Below, piece by piece: positions 10,945-18,866 of a DNA stretch of 64,000 bases. Numbering within the stretch: position 1 is the first letter of the stretch; every line of letters starts with the position of its first letter. The translations under genes were made by a program, and so were the position numbers. This DNA is from Streptomyces sp. NBC_00091 (GTDB taxonomy: Bacteria > Actinomycetota > Actinomycetes > Streptomycetales > Streptomycetaceae), in NCBI RefSeq assembly GCF_026343185.1, contig NZ_JAPEMA010000001.1, positions 1 to 64,000 of the forward strand. Reading direction: 5' to 3'. The notes beneath the pieces were generated by a model, which was given only the letters and a program-made list of their open reading frames with translations, had not been told where the DNA came from and ran no database searches.

Positions 10945-10957
10945 ACCTGTAGCAGGT
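10945..10957. promoter_or_regulatory. Palindrome ACCTG-TAG-CAGGT, operator-like
   Basis: A 5-3-5 perfect palindrome about 43 bases upstream of the GTG at 11000, in a local patch of lower GC (GAAAAACC just before). Its position fits a repressor site controlling the gene that follows. Confidence 0.35.
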
Positions 10958-10999
10958 GAATGGCGGGATAGGCCCGCCCTCACCCCTCCAGGAGCACCT

Positions 11000-11260
11000 G
11001 TGGCGAGCACCGCCGACGAGGCTGAACAGACCCCCGAACAGGCCCCGAAGACCCCCTCCGTAGACCCCTCAATCACCCCCTCCGCGCCCCGTCCCGCCAA
11101 GCCGGGCATATCCGCAGGTCAGACCGGGCGGGCAAGGGGTCGTCGAAGGTCCGACAACCCTCATGTACTCAGGAAGCCAAAGCACAGGAGGACTTCGACC
11201 GGCCCCGGACGGCGGCGGCCTGCGCCCGCTGCGCGACCCGGTCGCGGCCGGGCTCGGTGA
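11000..11260 (+). CDS. Short Pro/Arg-rich protein, probably truncated
   Basis: GTG at 11000 behind CCAGGAGCACCT. The first ~40 residues are acidic and Pro/Thr-rich (ASTADEAEQTPEQAPKTPSV). The rest becomes low-complexity Arg/Pro, typical of out-of-frame high-GC DNA. The upstream palindrome and ribosome-binding site suggest a real start whose gene has lost its 3' part near 11150. Family unknown. Confidence 0.3.
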   Translation: MASTADEAEQTPEQAPKTPSVDPSITPSAPRPAKPGISAGQTGRARGRRRSDNPHVLRKPKHRRTSTGPGRRRPAPAARPGRGRAR

Positions 11261-11373
11261 CGAGGAGGGGACGGAGGACTGACGGGGTGGCTGTGGAGCA
11301 TCCCGGCCAGGAGGAGGAACGCGTCACCGTTGACCTGGCGGACGCCAGGTCAAGGACCGCGACCGGCGTCCAT

Positions 11374-12489
11374 TCAAGCCATGAGTAGGCGGAGGCCGAG
11401 ATCTGCCGCGTCGAGGTCGGCGAGGTCGCTGTTGCGCTCGGCCCACCGGCCGGAGTCGAGGTCGTCGCCGAGGCTTCGTACCGCCCGCTGTTCGGCCTGC
11501 GGACCGACTCTCGTCCATACCGACATCGCGCGGCGCACGTGATCCTCCAGGTACGCCTCCGGTCGGCGCCAGTACGCCTCGAACAGGCCGTCGGCGCAGT
11601 CCCACGGGATGGGCACCGGCTGGGCGCTGGCGCCGATCGCGTCGGCCATCCCGGCAAGCGAGGGAAATCCTGCGAGGACGCCGGCGAACTCGGGCAGGTA
11701 GTCGCGGGTAAGCCAGAACCGGTCCTGCCATCCGGGCTCGTCGGTATCGAACGTGAGCACCACCACACGGCGGGCCACGCGCCGCATCTCGCGCAGCCCC
11801 GCTATCGGGTCCCCCCAGTGGTGGACGGTGGAGACGGCCATCGCAACGTCGAAGGAGTGGTCCTCGAACGGCAGGCTCTCCGCGGCGGCGGCCACGCACG
11901 GAGCCGAGCCGGCAGGCCGCTGCCCCCGCATGACCGCCGACGGCTCCACCGCGGTCACGTCACGATCAGCAGGCTCGTAGGAGCCGGTGCCGGCACCGAC
12001 GTTCAGCACCGTCTGCGCGTCCCCGAGCGCGTCCCGGATCTGCGCGGCGATCCGCGGATCGGTACGCCGTGTCGCGGTGTAGGCGCCGCCGATCTTGTCG
12101 TACAGCTGTGCACCGAGCATCTCCAGTTGCTCCTCCGGTGTCACCTTCAGTCCCTTCGCCCGTGCCTCGAGTTCCCTGTCGATGGACGCCACCATGGCGT
12201 CAGCGCGATCACGCCGCTCCAGCAGCAGGCCGCGCAGTCGGCGCAGGTGCGCGACCGCGTCGGTGGACGAGTCGCCGACCAGTTCCGCAACCTCCCGCAG
12301 CCCGAAGCCCAGCCGCCGATAGGCCAGCACCTCCCTCAGCCGCTCCACGTCGCCCGCCGAATAGGCCCGGTACCCGGCCGCGGTCCGCGCCGACGGCCGA
12401 ACGAGCCCGATCTCGTCATAGTGATGCAGCGTGCGGACGCTCACGTCGGCCAGCTCGGCCACGCGCCCCACGGTCCAGTGATCTTCCAC
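11374..12489 (-). CDS. MerR-type regulator fused to a class I SAM methyltransferase
   Basis: GTG 12489 (VEDHWTVGRVAELADVSVRT) gives a canonical MerR winged helix followed by the dimerisation helix (about residues 1-125), with TPEEQLEMLG at its end. In the same frame it passes into a methyltransferase: LYDKIGGAYTATRR, motif I TVLNVGAGTGSYE, then AVEPSAVM, AAAAESLPFEDHSFDVAMA and ALREMRRVARRVVVLTFD-like segments. TipAL-type MerR proteins carry an effector domain after the same linker, so the methyltransferase occupies the effector position. No frame break or stop is visible. It could be a true one-protein sensor/effector or a fusion from a deletion between neighbouring genes. The upstream gene for GNAT is on the same strand. 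Confidence 0.75.
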   Translation of the reverse strand: MEDHWTVGRVAELADVSVRTLHHYDEIGLVRPSARTAAGYRAYSAGDVERLREVLAYRRLGFGLREVAELVGDSSTDAVAHLRRLRGLLLERRDRADAMVASIDRELEARAKGLKVTPEEQLEMLGAQLYDKIGGAYTATRRTDPRIAAQIRDALGDAQTVLNVGAGTGSYEPADRDVTAVEPSAVMRGQRPAGSAPCVAAAAESLPFEDHSFDVAMAVSTVHHWGDPIAGLREMRRVARRVVVLTFDTDEPGWQDRFWLTRDYLPEFAGVLAGFPSLAGMADAIGASAQPVPIPWDCADGLFEAYWRRPEAYLEDHVRRAMSVWTRVGPQAEQRAVRSLGDDLDSGRWAERNSDLADLDAADLGLRLLMA

Positions 12490-12631
12490 GGCAGCGACTA
12501 TGCAGCCTGACGCCACGTGAGGGTCAAGGGCCTCACTCACAGCAGCAAGAGCCGAAGGCGAAGCAGCGGTCCGAGGCGACTCCTGTGGTCGGTCGCACTT
12601 CGCCGAAGGGTTGTCCCGCACCTGCTGGTCG

Positions 12632-13159
12632 TCACTGGGGAGCGACGCACAGGTCCCGGATGTACCAGTCGAACCGTGTGTCGTCCTTGCTGTGCGGCTG
12701 CTTGCCGGGGGTGAATCCTGCCCGCCGCGCGACGGCGGCGGATGCGGGATTCTCCGGCTCGACCTGGATCACCGCCTCCTCCCCGCCCTCACTGGCCGCG
12801 TACTGGGACGCCAGGATGACCGCGCGGGTAGCCAGGCCACGCCCCCTCCAGGACGGATAGAGGCCGTAGGCGACATTCACCTGGCCGGGAGTCAAGCCCT
12901 CCCCTGCGAACCGCAAGTCGATCGTGCCTGCGAGCGCCTCGTCGGCGGCTACCCGGATTCCGAAAGCGCGGAGTGGCCCGGCAGTGTCCCACTGTTCCCA
13001 GCAGTGCTGGAAGTACTCTTCAACGCCCTCGCGCGTGCTGGGGCCGCCGTTCAGCCAGCGAACCAGCAGCTCATCCTCCCCCGTGAGATGCGCCTCCACA
13101 TCGTCAAGGCGCAGCGGAGACAGAGTGATGACCCCGTCGGACAGCTTCACTTCATGCAT
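12632..13159 (-). CDS. GNAT family N-acetyltransferase (RimJ/RimL type)
   Basis: 176 codons from ATG 13159 (MHEVKLSDGVITLSPLRLDD). The acetyl-CoA site is visible as YPSWRGRGLATRAV and the C-terminal VEPENPASAAVARRAGF is the usual alpha4/beta7 signature. Enzymes of this subfamily acetylate amino groups of proteins, antibiotics or small molecules; the substrate is unknown. It lies between the MerR fusion and an IS5-type transposase fragment. A 13-base copy of an IS terminal sequence lies just beyond its 3' end at about 12611. Confidence 0.8.
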   Translation of the reverse strand: MHEVKLSDGVITLSPLRLDDVEAHLTGEDELLVRWLNGGPSTREGVEEYFQHCWEQWDTAGPLRAFGIRVAADEALAGTIDLRFAGEGLTPGQVNVAYGLYPSWRGRGLATRAVILASQYAASEGGEEAVIQVEPENPASAAVARRAGFTPGKQPHSKDDTRFDWYIRDLCVAPQ

Positions 13160-13236
13160 CCGCCGATTCTTGACGCCGAAGCTGCGTCGCACCACCGGAT
13201 TCCGCGGGACGTCGCCCAGAGCTGCTCCATCACAGG

Positions 13237-13483
13237 GGATGATCTTGATGTGGCTGGTGTGATCACGGCGTCGGAGCCGTCTTCGATAGCCCCGTTCACC
13301 GGGCTGAGCCCGCGCTGCTTCGGCAAGCTGCTGACCGCACTGCGGCGCGATGGCGCGGTTGCGGTCCGCAGGAAACGACCATGGGGCCTTCCGCGGGAGG
13401 ACCGGACACTGCTGGCCGCGGCGTACTGGCGGACGAACTTGACGATGCGCCAGGTCGCCCCGCTCTTCGGGCGCGGGCCGCTC
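13237..13483 (+). pseudogene. IS5-family transposase, N-terminal fragment
   Basis: Encodes ASEPSSIAPFTGLSPRCFGK, LLTALRRDGAVAVRRKRPWG and WRTNLTMRQVAPLFG, nearly identical to the first 80 residues of the transposase at 22733-23502. Homology begins at ATGATCTTGATGTGG and stops abruptly at 13483, exactly where the FAD monooxygenase gene ends. A C-terminal piece of the same type lies in the same orientation at 15985. Confidence 0.8.
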
Positions 13484-13485
13484 GA

Positions 13486-14796
13486 TCAGTCCTCTGCCCT
13501 GACGCTCATCTGGTGGGGCGCGTCGAGGCCGTCTGGTATGCGCTCGACCCTGTCTACACGTTCGCTGACCTGTGGTTGGGGCCGATCCCGTATGTCCGCG
13601 GCGAGACTGTACTCCGGCAGTGCGATGTCCCCGGCCTTGGCGAACTGCGCGGCGAGCAGGTTCCGCATCGGCCAGCGGGTCATCGACCGCATCGAGAGGT
13701 CGCGCAGCCGGATGCCGAGCCGGCCCGACGGTGCGTACCCGGCGGCTCCGCCGGGCGGCAGCTGCTGCGCCTGGCTCACGTACGGGCGCATCGCCGTGTC
13801 GTAGCGGTAGAAGGCGACACCGTGATCGCCCTCGGCAGCGGCGAGTTCACCGGCCAGGACGTAGGCGCCGACCAGGGCAAGGCTGGTCCCGAGGCCGGTC
13901 AGCGGGGTCGCGCAGTATCCGGCGTCGCCGAGCAGCGCCACGCGGCCGCGCGACCAGCTGTCGAGGCGGACTTGACCCATGGAGTCGAAGAGGAAGTCCG
14001 GGGCGGTGCGCATCGCCCGCAGCAGGCGTGGGGTCTCCCAGCCGACGTGGGCGAAGCGCCGGGCTACGAGCTCCTGTTGGGCGGCGATATCGCGGCGGTC
14101 GTAGGCGAGCGGTGGTGTGCGGAAGCTGAAGCCGGCCTTGATCTCGCCGGGGAGGCGGCCGGGCCGGGCGGAGACGACCAGGCCGCCGGGCGCGTTGTGC
14201 ATCAGGAACCAGCCGTCGAGGTCCAGGTCGTCGAGGGCGGTGAACCAGGCCGTGTAGAGGTCGATCGGGTGAACGAAGTCCCGCTCCGGGCCGAAGGCCA
14301 GCGCGCGCACCACCGAGTGCGGCCCGTCCGCGCCGACGACGAGCGCGAACCGGCGCGGCGCGGCCTTCTCGAAGGTGACGGTGACCCCGTCCGCGTCCTG
14401 ATCGATCTCGGTGATGGTGTCGTCGAAGAGGTACTCCGTGTCCGGCAGGGTGGCCTCGTACAGCAGACGGGCGAGGTCGCCGCGGAGGATCTCGATCTCG
14501 GAGACGATCCCCTCGCCGCCGAAGCTGTCGGCTGGCAGTCGGGCGGTGGTCCGGCCGGCGGTGTCGACGAGGGCGAGGCCGCGCTGGTCCACGCTCTCCG
14601 CCCTGACCTGGTCCATCAGGCCCATCCGTTCGATCACGGCGCGGCCGGCGCCGCGCAGGTCCACGGTCTGCCCGCCCGGCCGGGGTGTCGGCGCGCGCTC
14701 CACGATCGTGACCGTGAAGCCTCCCTTGCGTAGCCAGTACGCCAGCGCGGGCCCTGCGATGCCAGCACCGCAGATAAGTATCTCCTTGTTCGGCAT
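13486..14796 (-). CDS. FAD-dependent aromatic-hydroxylase-type monooxygenase
   Basis: 437 codons from ATG 14796. Residues 5-30 form the FAD Rossmann motif (ILICGAGIAGPALAYWL, then VERAPTPRPGGQTVDLRG). The DG motif VVGADGPHSVVRAL and the ribityl-binding GD motif LLGDAGYCATPLTGLGTSLA are intact. Relatives include TetX-like and rifampicin monooxygenases and polyketide-tailoring hydroxylases, which insert oxygen using NAD(P)H. The divergent regulator suggests an inducible detoxification unit. The C-terminus after about residue 395 (SLAADIRDRPQPQVSERV) runs into IS-derived DNA and may be a replaced tail. Confidence 0.85.
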   Translation of the reverse strand: MPNKEILICGAGIAGPALAYWLRKGGFTVTIVERAPTPRPGGQTVDLRGAGRAVIERMGLMDQVRAESVDQRGLALVDTAGRTTARLPADSFGGEGIVSEIEILRGDLARLLYEATLPDTEYLFDDTITEIDQDADGVTVTFEKAAPRRFALVVGADGPHSVVRALAFGPERDFVHPIDLYTAWFTALDDLDLDGWFLMHNAPGGLVVSARPGRLPGEIKAGFSFRTPPLAYDRRDIAAQQELVARRFAHVGWETPRLLRAMRTAPDFLFDSMGQVRLDSWSRGRVALLGDAGYCATPLTGLGTSLALVGAYVLAGELAAAEGDHGVAFYRYDTAMRPYVSQAQQLPPGGAAGYAPSGRLGIRLRDLSMRSMTRWPMRNLLAAQFAKAGDIALPEYSLAADIRDRPQPQVSERVDRVERIPDGLDAPHQMSVRAED

Positions 14797-14804
14797 GATG
14801 CGAA

Positions 14805-14817
14805 CGTACGCCGTACG
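14805..14817. promoter_or_regulatory. Perfect palindrome CGTACGCCGTACG before the monooxygenase gene
   Basis: A 6-1-6 palindrome starting 9 bases upstream of the monooxygenase ATG. It differs from the other palindrome class in this intergenic region, so it may be the site of the TetR-like half of the divergent regulator. Confidence 0.5.
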
Positions 14818-14872
14818 CAAGGTAGTGCGCAAGCATGAAATCGCTTTCCAGCATGAGGTATTGGGCAGTGCT

Positions 14873-14882
14873 GCACTAGTGC
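14873..14882. promoter_or_regulatory. Operator-like palindrome GCACTAGTGC, copy 1
   Basis: A perfect 10-bp palindrome, extended in both copies to TGCACTAGTGCGG. It lies 80 bases upstream of an identical copy at 14953. The GT-N-TA-N-AC-like symmetry is the kind bound by GntR-type winged helices. Confidence 0.55.
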
Positions 14883-14952
14883 GGAAAGGCGGGAAAGTGT
14901 TCGGATGCGGGGATCGCCCGGCGTCGGAGGATAGGATGACGCCCATCCGGGT

Positions 14953-14962
14953 GCACTAGTGC
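14953..14962. promoter_or_regulatory. Operator-like palindrome GCACTAGTGC, copy 2, overlapping the regulator's start region
   Basis: Directly abuts the GGAGG ribosome-binding site (14963-14967) of the regulator gene starting at 14974. Occupancy would block its expression. This implies autoregulation. Confidence 0.55.
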
Positions 14963-14973
14963 GGAGGGTGTCG

Positions 14974-15936
14974 GTGGGCGGACAGGCGGTACCGCGATAC
15001 AGCCAGATCGTCGCCGAACTGCGGCGGCGGATCGAGACGGGCGAACTGGCGCCGGGCGATCGCGTGCCCTCGACCCGCGAGATCACCCGGCAGTGGGGCG
15101 TCGCCATGGCGACCGCGACCAAGGTGCTCACAGAACTGCGCCGCGAGGGCATGGTCCGCGCCGTCCCGGGCGTCGGGACGGTCGTGGCGGCCCCGAGCCG
15201 CCCGGTGCGGGCCGCCCGACCCGCTGTCGCCGCACACCCGGGTGGGCCGTCCGACGCGTCCTCGGTCCAGGCGGCGCTCACGCTCGGACGGATCGTCGGT
15301 GCCGCCGTCACGGTCGCCGAGACGGAGGGGTTGGCCGCGGTCTCGATGCGCCGGGTGGCCGCCGAGCTCGGGGTGGCGACCATGTCGCTGTACCGGCACG
15401 TGGCCGACAAGGACGACCTGCTGACGCGGATGATGGACAGTGTCATGGCGGAGCACCCATTGCCCGCCGACGCTCCGGCGGGCTGGCGGGAGGCGATCGA
15501 ACTGGCGGCCCGGCAGCTCTGGGACCTGTTCCGCCGCCACCCGTGGCTCGCACCGGCCCTGTCGGTGACCCGCCCTCAGATGATCACCTCGGCACTGCCG
15601 TACAGCGAGTGGATGCTTGCCACCCTGCACGCGCACGGACTCGACCTGCAGTCCGCCTTCACCGCGCACCTCACGCTGCTCAATTACGCCCGTGGCATCG
15701 CCGTCAACCTGGAGGCGGAGCGGGAGGCCGAGGCGCACAGCGGCCTGGACAGCGAGGAGTGGATGGACACCCAGGAGCCCGCGCTCCTGGCGATTCTGGG
15801 CACCGGCCGATTCCCCATGCTCTCCCGCCTCGCCACGGCCGGTTACGACCTCGACCTCGACGCCCTCTTCGAGTTCGGCCTCCAGCGCCTCCTCGACGGC
15901 CTCGCCTCACTCCTCAACGAGAGCTCCGTCGGCTGA
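14974..15936 (+). CDS. GntR/TetR double DNA-binding regulator
   Basis: GTG 14974 was chosen over the GTG at 14959 because GGAGG (14963-14967) fits it. Residues ~5-75 are a GntR winged helix (YSQIVAELRRRIETGELAPG, VPSTREITRQWGVAMATATK). Residues ~95-140 are a TetR HTH (AAVSMRRVAAELGVATMSLY, then RHVADKDDLLTRMMD). The rest is a TetR C-terminal ligand domain (WLAPALSVTRPQM, EWMLATLHAHGLDLQSAF). It is divergent from the FAD monooxygenase, with two palindrome classes between them. It most likely represses the enzyme and itself and is released by the enzyme's substrate. Confidence 0.85.
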   Translation: MGGQAVPRYSQIVAELRRRIETGELAPGDRVPSTREITRQWGVAMATATKVLTELRREGMVRAVPGVGTVVAAPSRPVRAARPAVAAHPGGPSDASSVQAALTLGRIVGAAVTVAETEGLAAVSMRRVAAELGVATMSLYRHVADKDDLLTRMMDSVMAEHPLPADAPAGWREAIELAARQLWDLFRRHPWLAPALSVTRPQMITSALPYSEWMLATLHAHGLDLQSAFTAHLTLLNYARGIAVNLEAEREAEAHSGLDSEEWMDTQEPALLAILGTGRFPMLSRLATAGYDLDLDALFEFGLQRLLDGLASLLNESSVG

Positions 15937-15984
15937 ACGGAGAGCTCGAGAGGCCCCGACCACCGACACCAAAAGAAGCTTCAG

Positions 15985-16205
15985 GCACCGGACTCGTCAT
16001 GCCCCACCGTCGGCGCAAAGGCGAAGGCCTGCCCGACTGGAAGCAGGAACACAACAAGTCCCACAAGCAGGTCCGTGCACGCGTCGAGCACGTCTTCGCC
16101 CGCATGAAGACCTGGAAGATCCTCCGCGACTGCCGCCTCAAAGGCGACTGCGGCAACCGCGATCGTGCTCGCCGTCACTTCGCACACACCAGGCACCCGC
16201 AGTGA
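15985..16205 (+). pseudogene. IS5-family transposase, C-terminal fragment
   Basis: GLVMPHRRRKGEGLPDWKQE, then HNKSHKQVRARVEHVFARMK and TWKILRDCRLKGD match the last ~70 residues of the transposase at 22733-23502, including the catalytic-Glu helix RARVEHVFARMK. After KGD the similarity is lost. It is the same element type and orientation as the fragment at 13237, on the far side of the monooxygenase/regulator pair. Confidence 0.75.
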
Positions 16206-16234
16206 CTCACTGAGAAACCCTCCCCGACGGGTGG

Positions 16235-17923
16235 TCAGGGCTGGCTTGCGGGCACGGTGTCCTTCGCCACCAGCGTGGTGCCGGACCAGCAAAGCCGGTA
16301 GAGGTCGACCTGGTCCAACAGGTCGCGGCCGGAACGGTAGAACTCACATGTGGCGCCGGGCGGCCGGGGTGCGGAACGGGCGTGGTCGGGCGGGTAGGGG
16401 AAGGCGCGAGCCGGCAGCAGAGGGGCGAGTTCGGTGCGCGGCCGGCCGGTGGTCAGCTCGTCGAACCGGGAGGGCGGCAGCACGCTCGTCGTCAGTTGCC
16501 AGGCAAGGTAGACGGCGGCGGGCACGAAGAAGGCGGCTGCGGCGACAGGCGCCGCGAAGGCGGCGACGGAGCGGCGTCGGGCGGCGCTCCGTACGTAGGC
16601 GAGCCGCTTGGCGGACTCCGGTGTGACGATGTCCCTGTCCGGGTGGAGAGCAGTCTCGGACGGCAACGCGGACCCGGTGTGCTGCCCTCGGGTCCAGGCC
16701 GGCGTTTCGGGCGCAGCCCCGGGTTCCGACGCCGATGTCCCGAGGCGGGCCGTGGCCTGGTGCGGGAGGACGGCGGTGACGTGGAACCCGCCTTCGTACG
16801 GCCCGGTCCGCAAGGAGCCGCCAAGGACCGTCACCCGCTCCCGAAGCCCTGTCAGTCCCCGGCGGCCGACGCCGCCCGCCTGGTCTTCGGCCGCGTGTGC
16901 CGGTCCGTCAGCCGGCGGGGCGGCGTTGACGACGCTCACGCGGGTACGGTCGGCCTCGTGTGTGATCCGCACCCGGATCGTACTGTCCGACGCGTGCTTC
17001 ACGGCATTGGTGAGGGCCTCCTGCACCACCCGGTACATCCCGCGCTCGACCAGCGGGGACAGCGTGGGCACCGCCCCGCGCCGCTCCCAGCGCACCGGCA
17101 CCCCGGAGGCGACCGCCCGTCCGAGGAGGTCCTCGACGGTGTCGTTGAGAGGCAGGCCCGCACCTGTTTGCGTGCCAGCCGGGTCGTGCAGGACGGCGAC
17201 GGTCTCCCGCAGCTGCTCCACTGCGTCCGCGATCGTCCCGCGCAGCTCGGCGACGTCGGTGCGGTCGCGGTCCGTGAGGTCGGGGGAGAGTTCCAGGGCC
17301 CCGGCGCGCAGAGCGACCAGGCTCAGGGCGTGGCCGAGGGAGTCGTGCATGTCGGCCGCGATGTCCGCGCGTTCGGTCAGCCGCGCCCGCTCCGCGACCA
17401 GGTGTTGCCGCTCTTCCAGGCTCCGGGCCAGCCGCCAGCCCTCCCGTACGAGTTCGCGCCGGCCGCGCCAGTGCCGTCCGGCCAGCCAGGGCAGCAGAAG
17501 GGCGGCGGGCAGCACGGTCAGCGCGTAGAACCACCAGACGGCCTGCGTCCGCAGCACCGCGCACGTCGCGAGATCGGCCGCGAGGCACCCGGCGAGCACC
17601 AGGAGCGGGCGGCGTGCCGCGGCGACCCGGGCGCCCAGCAGACAACTCACGGCGGCCAACGACAGGACGTGGGCGTTGGCGGGGGTCGCGGAGTCGGCCA
17701 GGCCCAGCGCGCACAGCCCGTTGACGAGGACGACCGCAGCCCCCGGTCGGCGGCGGGACAGCGGTACGGCCACCGCCAGGACGGCCAACGGGAGGAGCAG
17801 GTCCAGGACCAGCGACGCCGCGCCCGCTTCCCGGAACCCGTAGCCGGTGGCGGCGGCGAGCACGCCCCACAGGGCCACGTCACCGCGTATGGACCTGGCT
17901 GGGGGTATGCGCGTGTGCAGCAT
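16235..17923 (-). CDS. NarL-type sensor histidine kinase with C-terminal membrane extension
   Basis: Start ATG 17923 (MLHTRIPPARS). About four or five hydrophobic segments fill the first ~150 residues. A HisKA_3 dimerisation helix follows with the phospho-acceptor His in ADIAADMHDSLGHALS (about residue 193). The ATPase domain is present (VVQEALTNAVKHA N-box; GRRGLTGLRERV G-box). The ~170-residue tail is unusual: a Pro/Thr linker, another transmembrane helix (AAFAAPVAAAAFFVPAAVY) and an outside segment with two Cys (CEFYRSGRDLL, LCWSG). It ends an operon with the ABC-2 exporter genes. Its partner is probably the divergent response regulator at 20099. Confidence 0.9.
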   Translation of the reverse strand: MLHTRIPPARSIRGDVALWGVLAAATGYGFREAGAASLVLDLLLPLAVLAVAVPLSRRRPGAAVVLVNGLCALGLADSATPANAHVLSLAAVSCLLGARVAAARRPLLVLAGCLAADLATCAVLRTQAVWWFYALTVLPAALLLPWLAGRHWRGRRELVREGWRLARSLEERQHLVAERARLTERADIAADMHDSLGHALSLVALRAGALELSPDLTDRDRTDVAELRGTIADAVEQLRETVAVLHDPAGTQTGAGLPLNDTVEDLLGRAVASGVPVRWERRGAVPTLSPLVERGMYRVVQEALTNAVKHASDSTIRVRITHEADRTRVSVVNAAPPADGPAHAAEDQAGGVGRRGLTGLRERVTVLGGSLRTGPYEGGFHVTAVLPHQATARLGTSASEPGAAPETPAWTRGQHTGSALPSETALHPDRDIVTPESAKRLAYVRSAARRRSVAAFAAPVAAAAFFVPAAVYLAWQLTTSVLPPSRFDELTTGRPRTELAPLLPARAFPYPPDHARSAPRPPGATCEFYRSGRDLLDQVDLYRLCWSGTTLVAKDTVPASQP

Positions 17924-18047
17924 GGCGCGTCGACTGTCCTTTCGATGTACGTCCTTCACTTGCCCGGGTCGATTCTGTGGGACGGGCCCGGACGCCCGAC
18001 GAGGGGGTGGGCACGGTGAGGGCGTCCGGGCGGGTTCCGACGCGGGG

Positions 18048-18866
18048 TCAGGCGTCCCGGCGGCGCAGGACGTACAGGCCGATCAGGTGCGCGGTCGCGG
18101 CCCACGCCGCCACGATCAGGACCGCCGTCCCCGGCGTGTACGGGGCCTCGGCGCCGATGCGCATGAAGTGGTCTCCGGATCCGTGCGGCAGATGGTCGTT
18201 GACGTCCGCGAGCGTCCGGCCTCCGAGCCCCAGGAGCACGCTCGGCAGTGCCCACAGGAGTGTGACGAGGATCGAGAGCGTGCCGGCCGGGTGGCGCGTG
18301 GCGAACGCCACCCCGACGGTCAGGACAGCGACCAACGCCTGGTAGAGACCGACCGCGAGGACCTGCCGGAGGCTCGGGCCTGCCTCGAAGGAAGCCCGTC
18401 CGTCGAACGCCACCCAGGCCACCGCCGTGCCCACGACGGCGAACGTGGTGCCGGCGACGAACGCGACCACGGCCGCCACCAGTGCCTTCGCCGCCTGGAC
18501 CCGATGCCGCCGGGGCACCCACAGCAAGGAAGCCCGCACGCTCCCCGTCGAGTATTCGGAGGTCACCGCGACCGTGGCCAGGACGACGACGGCGAACTGG
18601 GCGAGGACGGCGGAGGAGGCCGCCGCGTTCCCGACGGGCTGGATCGGATGCCCGTTGATGCGGGCGATCGAGGCGTAGTAGTAGGTGAAGACGCCGGTGA
18701 TCGCGAGGCCCGCCAGAAGGCAGAGATAGGGGGATCGGACGGACCACAGTTTGGTCCATTCGGAGGCGATCGCCCCGGCGAAGCCACCGGGTGCGCCCCG
18801 GCCAGGGGTGTCGGGCACGGCCCGGGGCGGGGCCGTCCGCCCGTCGGCTGTCGTCGTCGTGGTCAC
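18048..18866 (-). CDS. ABC-2 type transporter permease
   Basis: 272 codons with six predicted membrane segments (LCLLAGLAITGVFTYYY, AVLAQFAVVVLATVAV, ALVAAVVAFVAGTTFAVVG, VLAVGLYQALVAVLTVGV, GTLSILVTLLWALPSVLLG, AVLIVAAWAATAHLIGLYVL). The signature TSEYSTGSVRASLLWVPRR is typical of streptomycete ABC-2 permeases. The start overlaps the ATPase stop by 4 bases (ATGA), so they are coupled. Likely exports a drug, peptide or lipid; the substrate is unknown. Confidence 0.9.
   Translation of the reverse strand: MTTTTTADGRTAPPRAVPDTPGRGAPGGFAGAIASEWTKLWSVRSPYLCLLAGLAITGVFTYYYASIARINGHPIQPVGNAAASSAVLAQFAVVVLATVAVTSEYSTGSVRASLLWVPRRHRVQAAKALVAAVVAFVAGTTFAVVGTAVAWVAFDGRASFEAGPSLRQVLAVGLYQALVAVLTVGVAFATRHPAGTLSILVTLLWALPSVLLGLGGRTLADVNDHLPHGSGDHFMRIGAEAPYTPGTAVLIVAAWAATAHLIGLYVLRRRDA

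Noticed and set aside
12603..12625. Intact IS terminal repeat beside the GNAT gene
   Set aside because: Only 13 bases match the 22668 end. It is noted as supporting context but not annotated as a feature.
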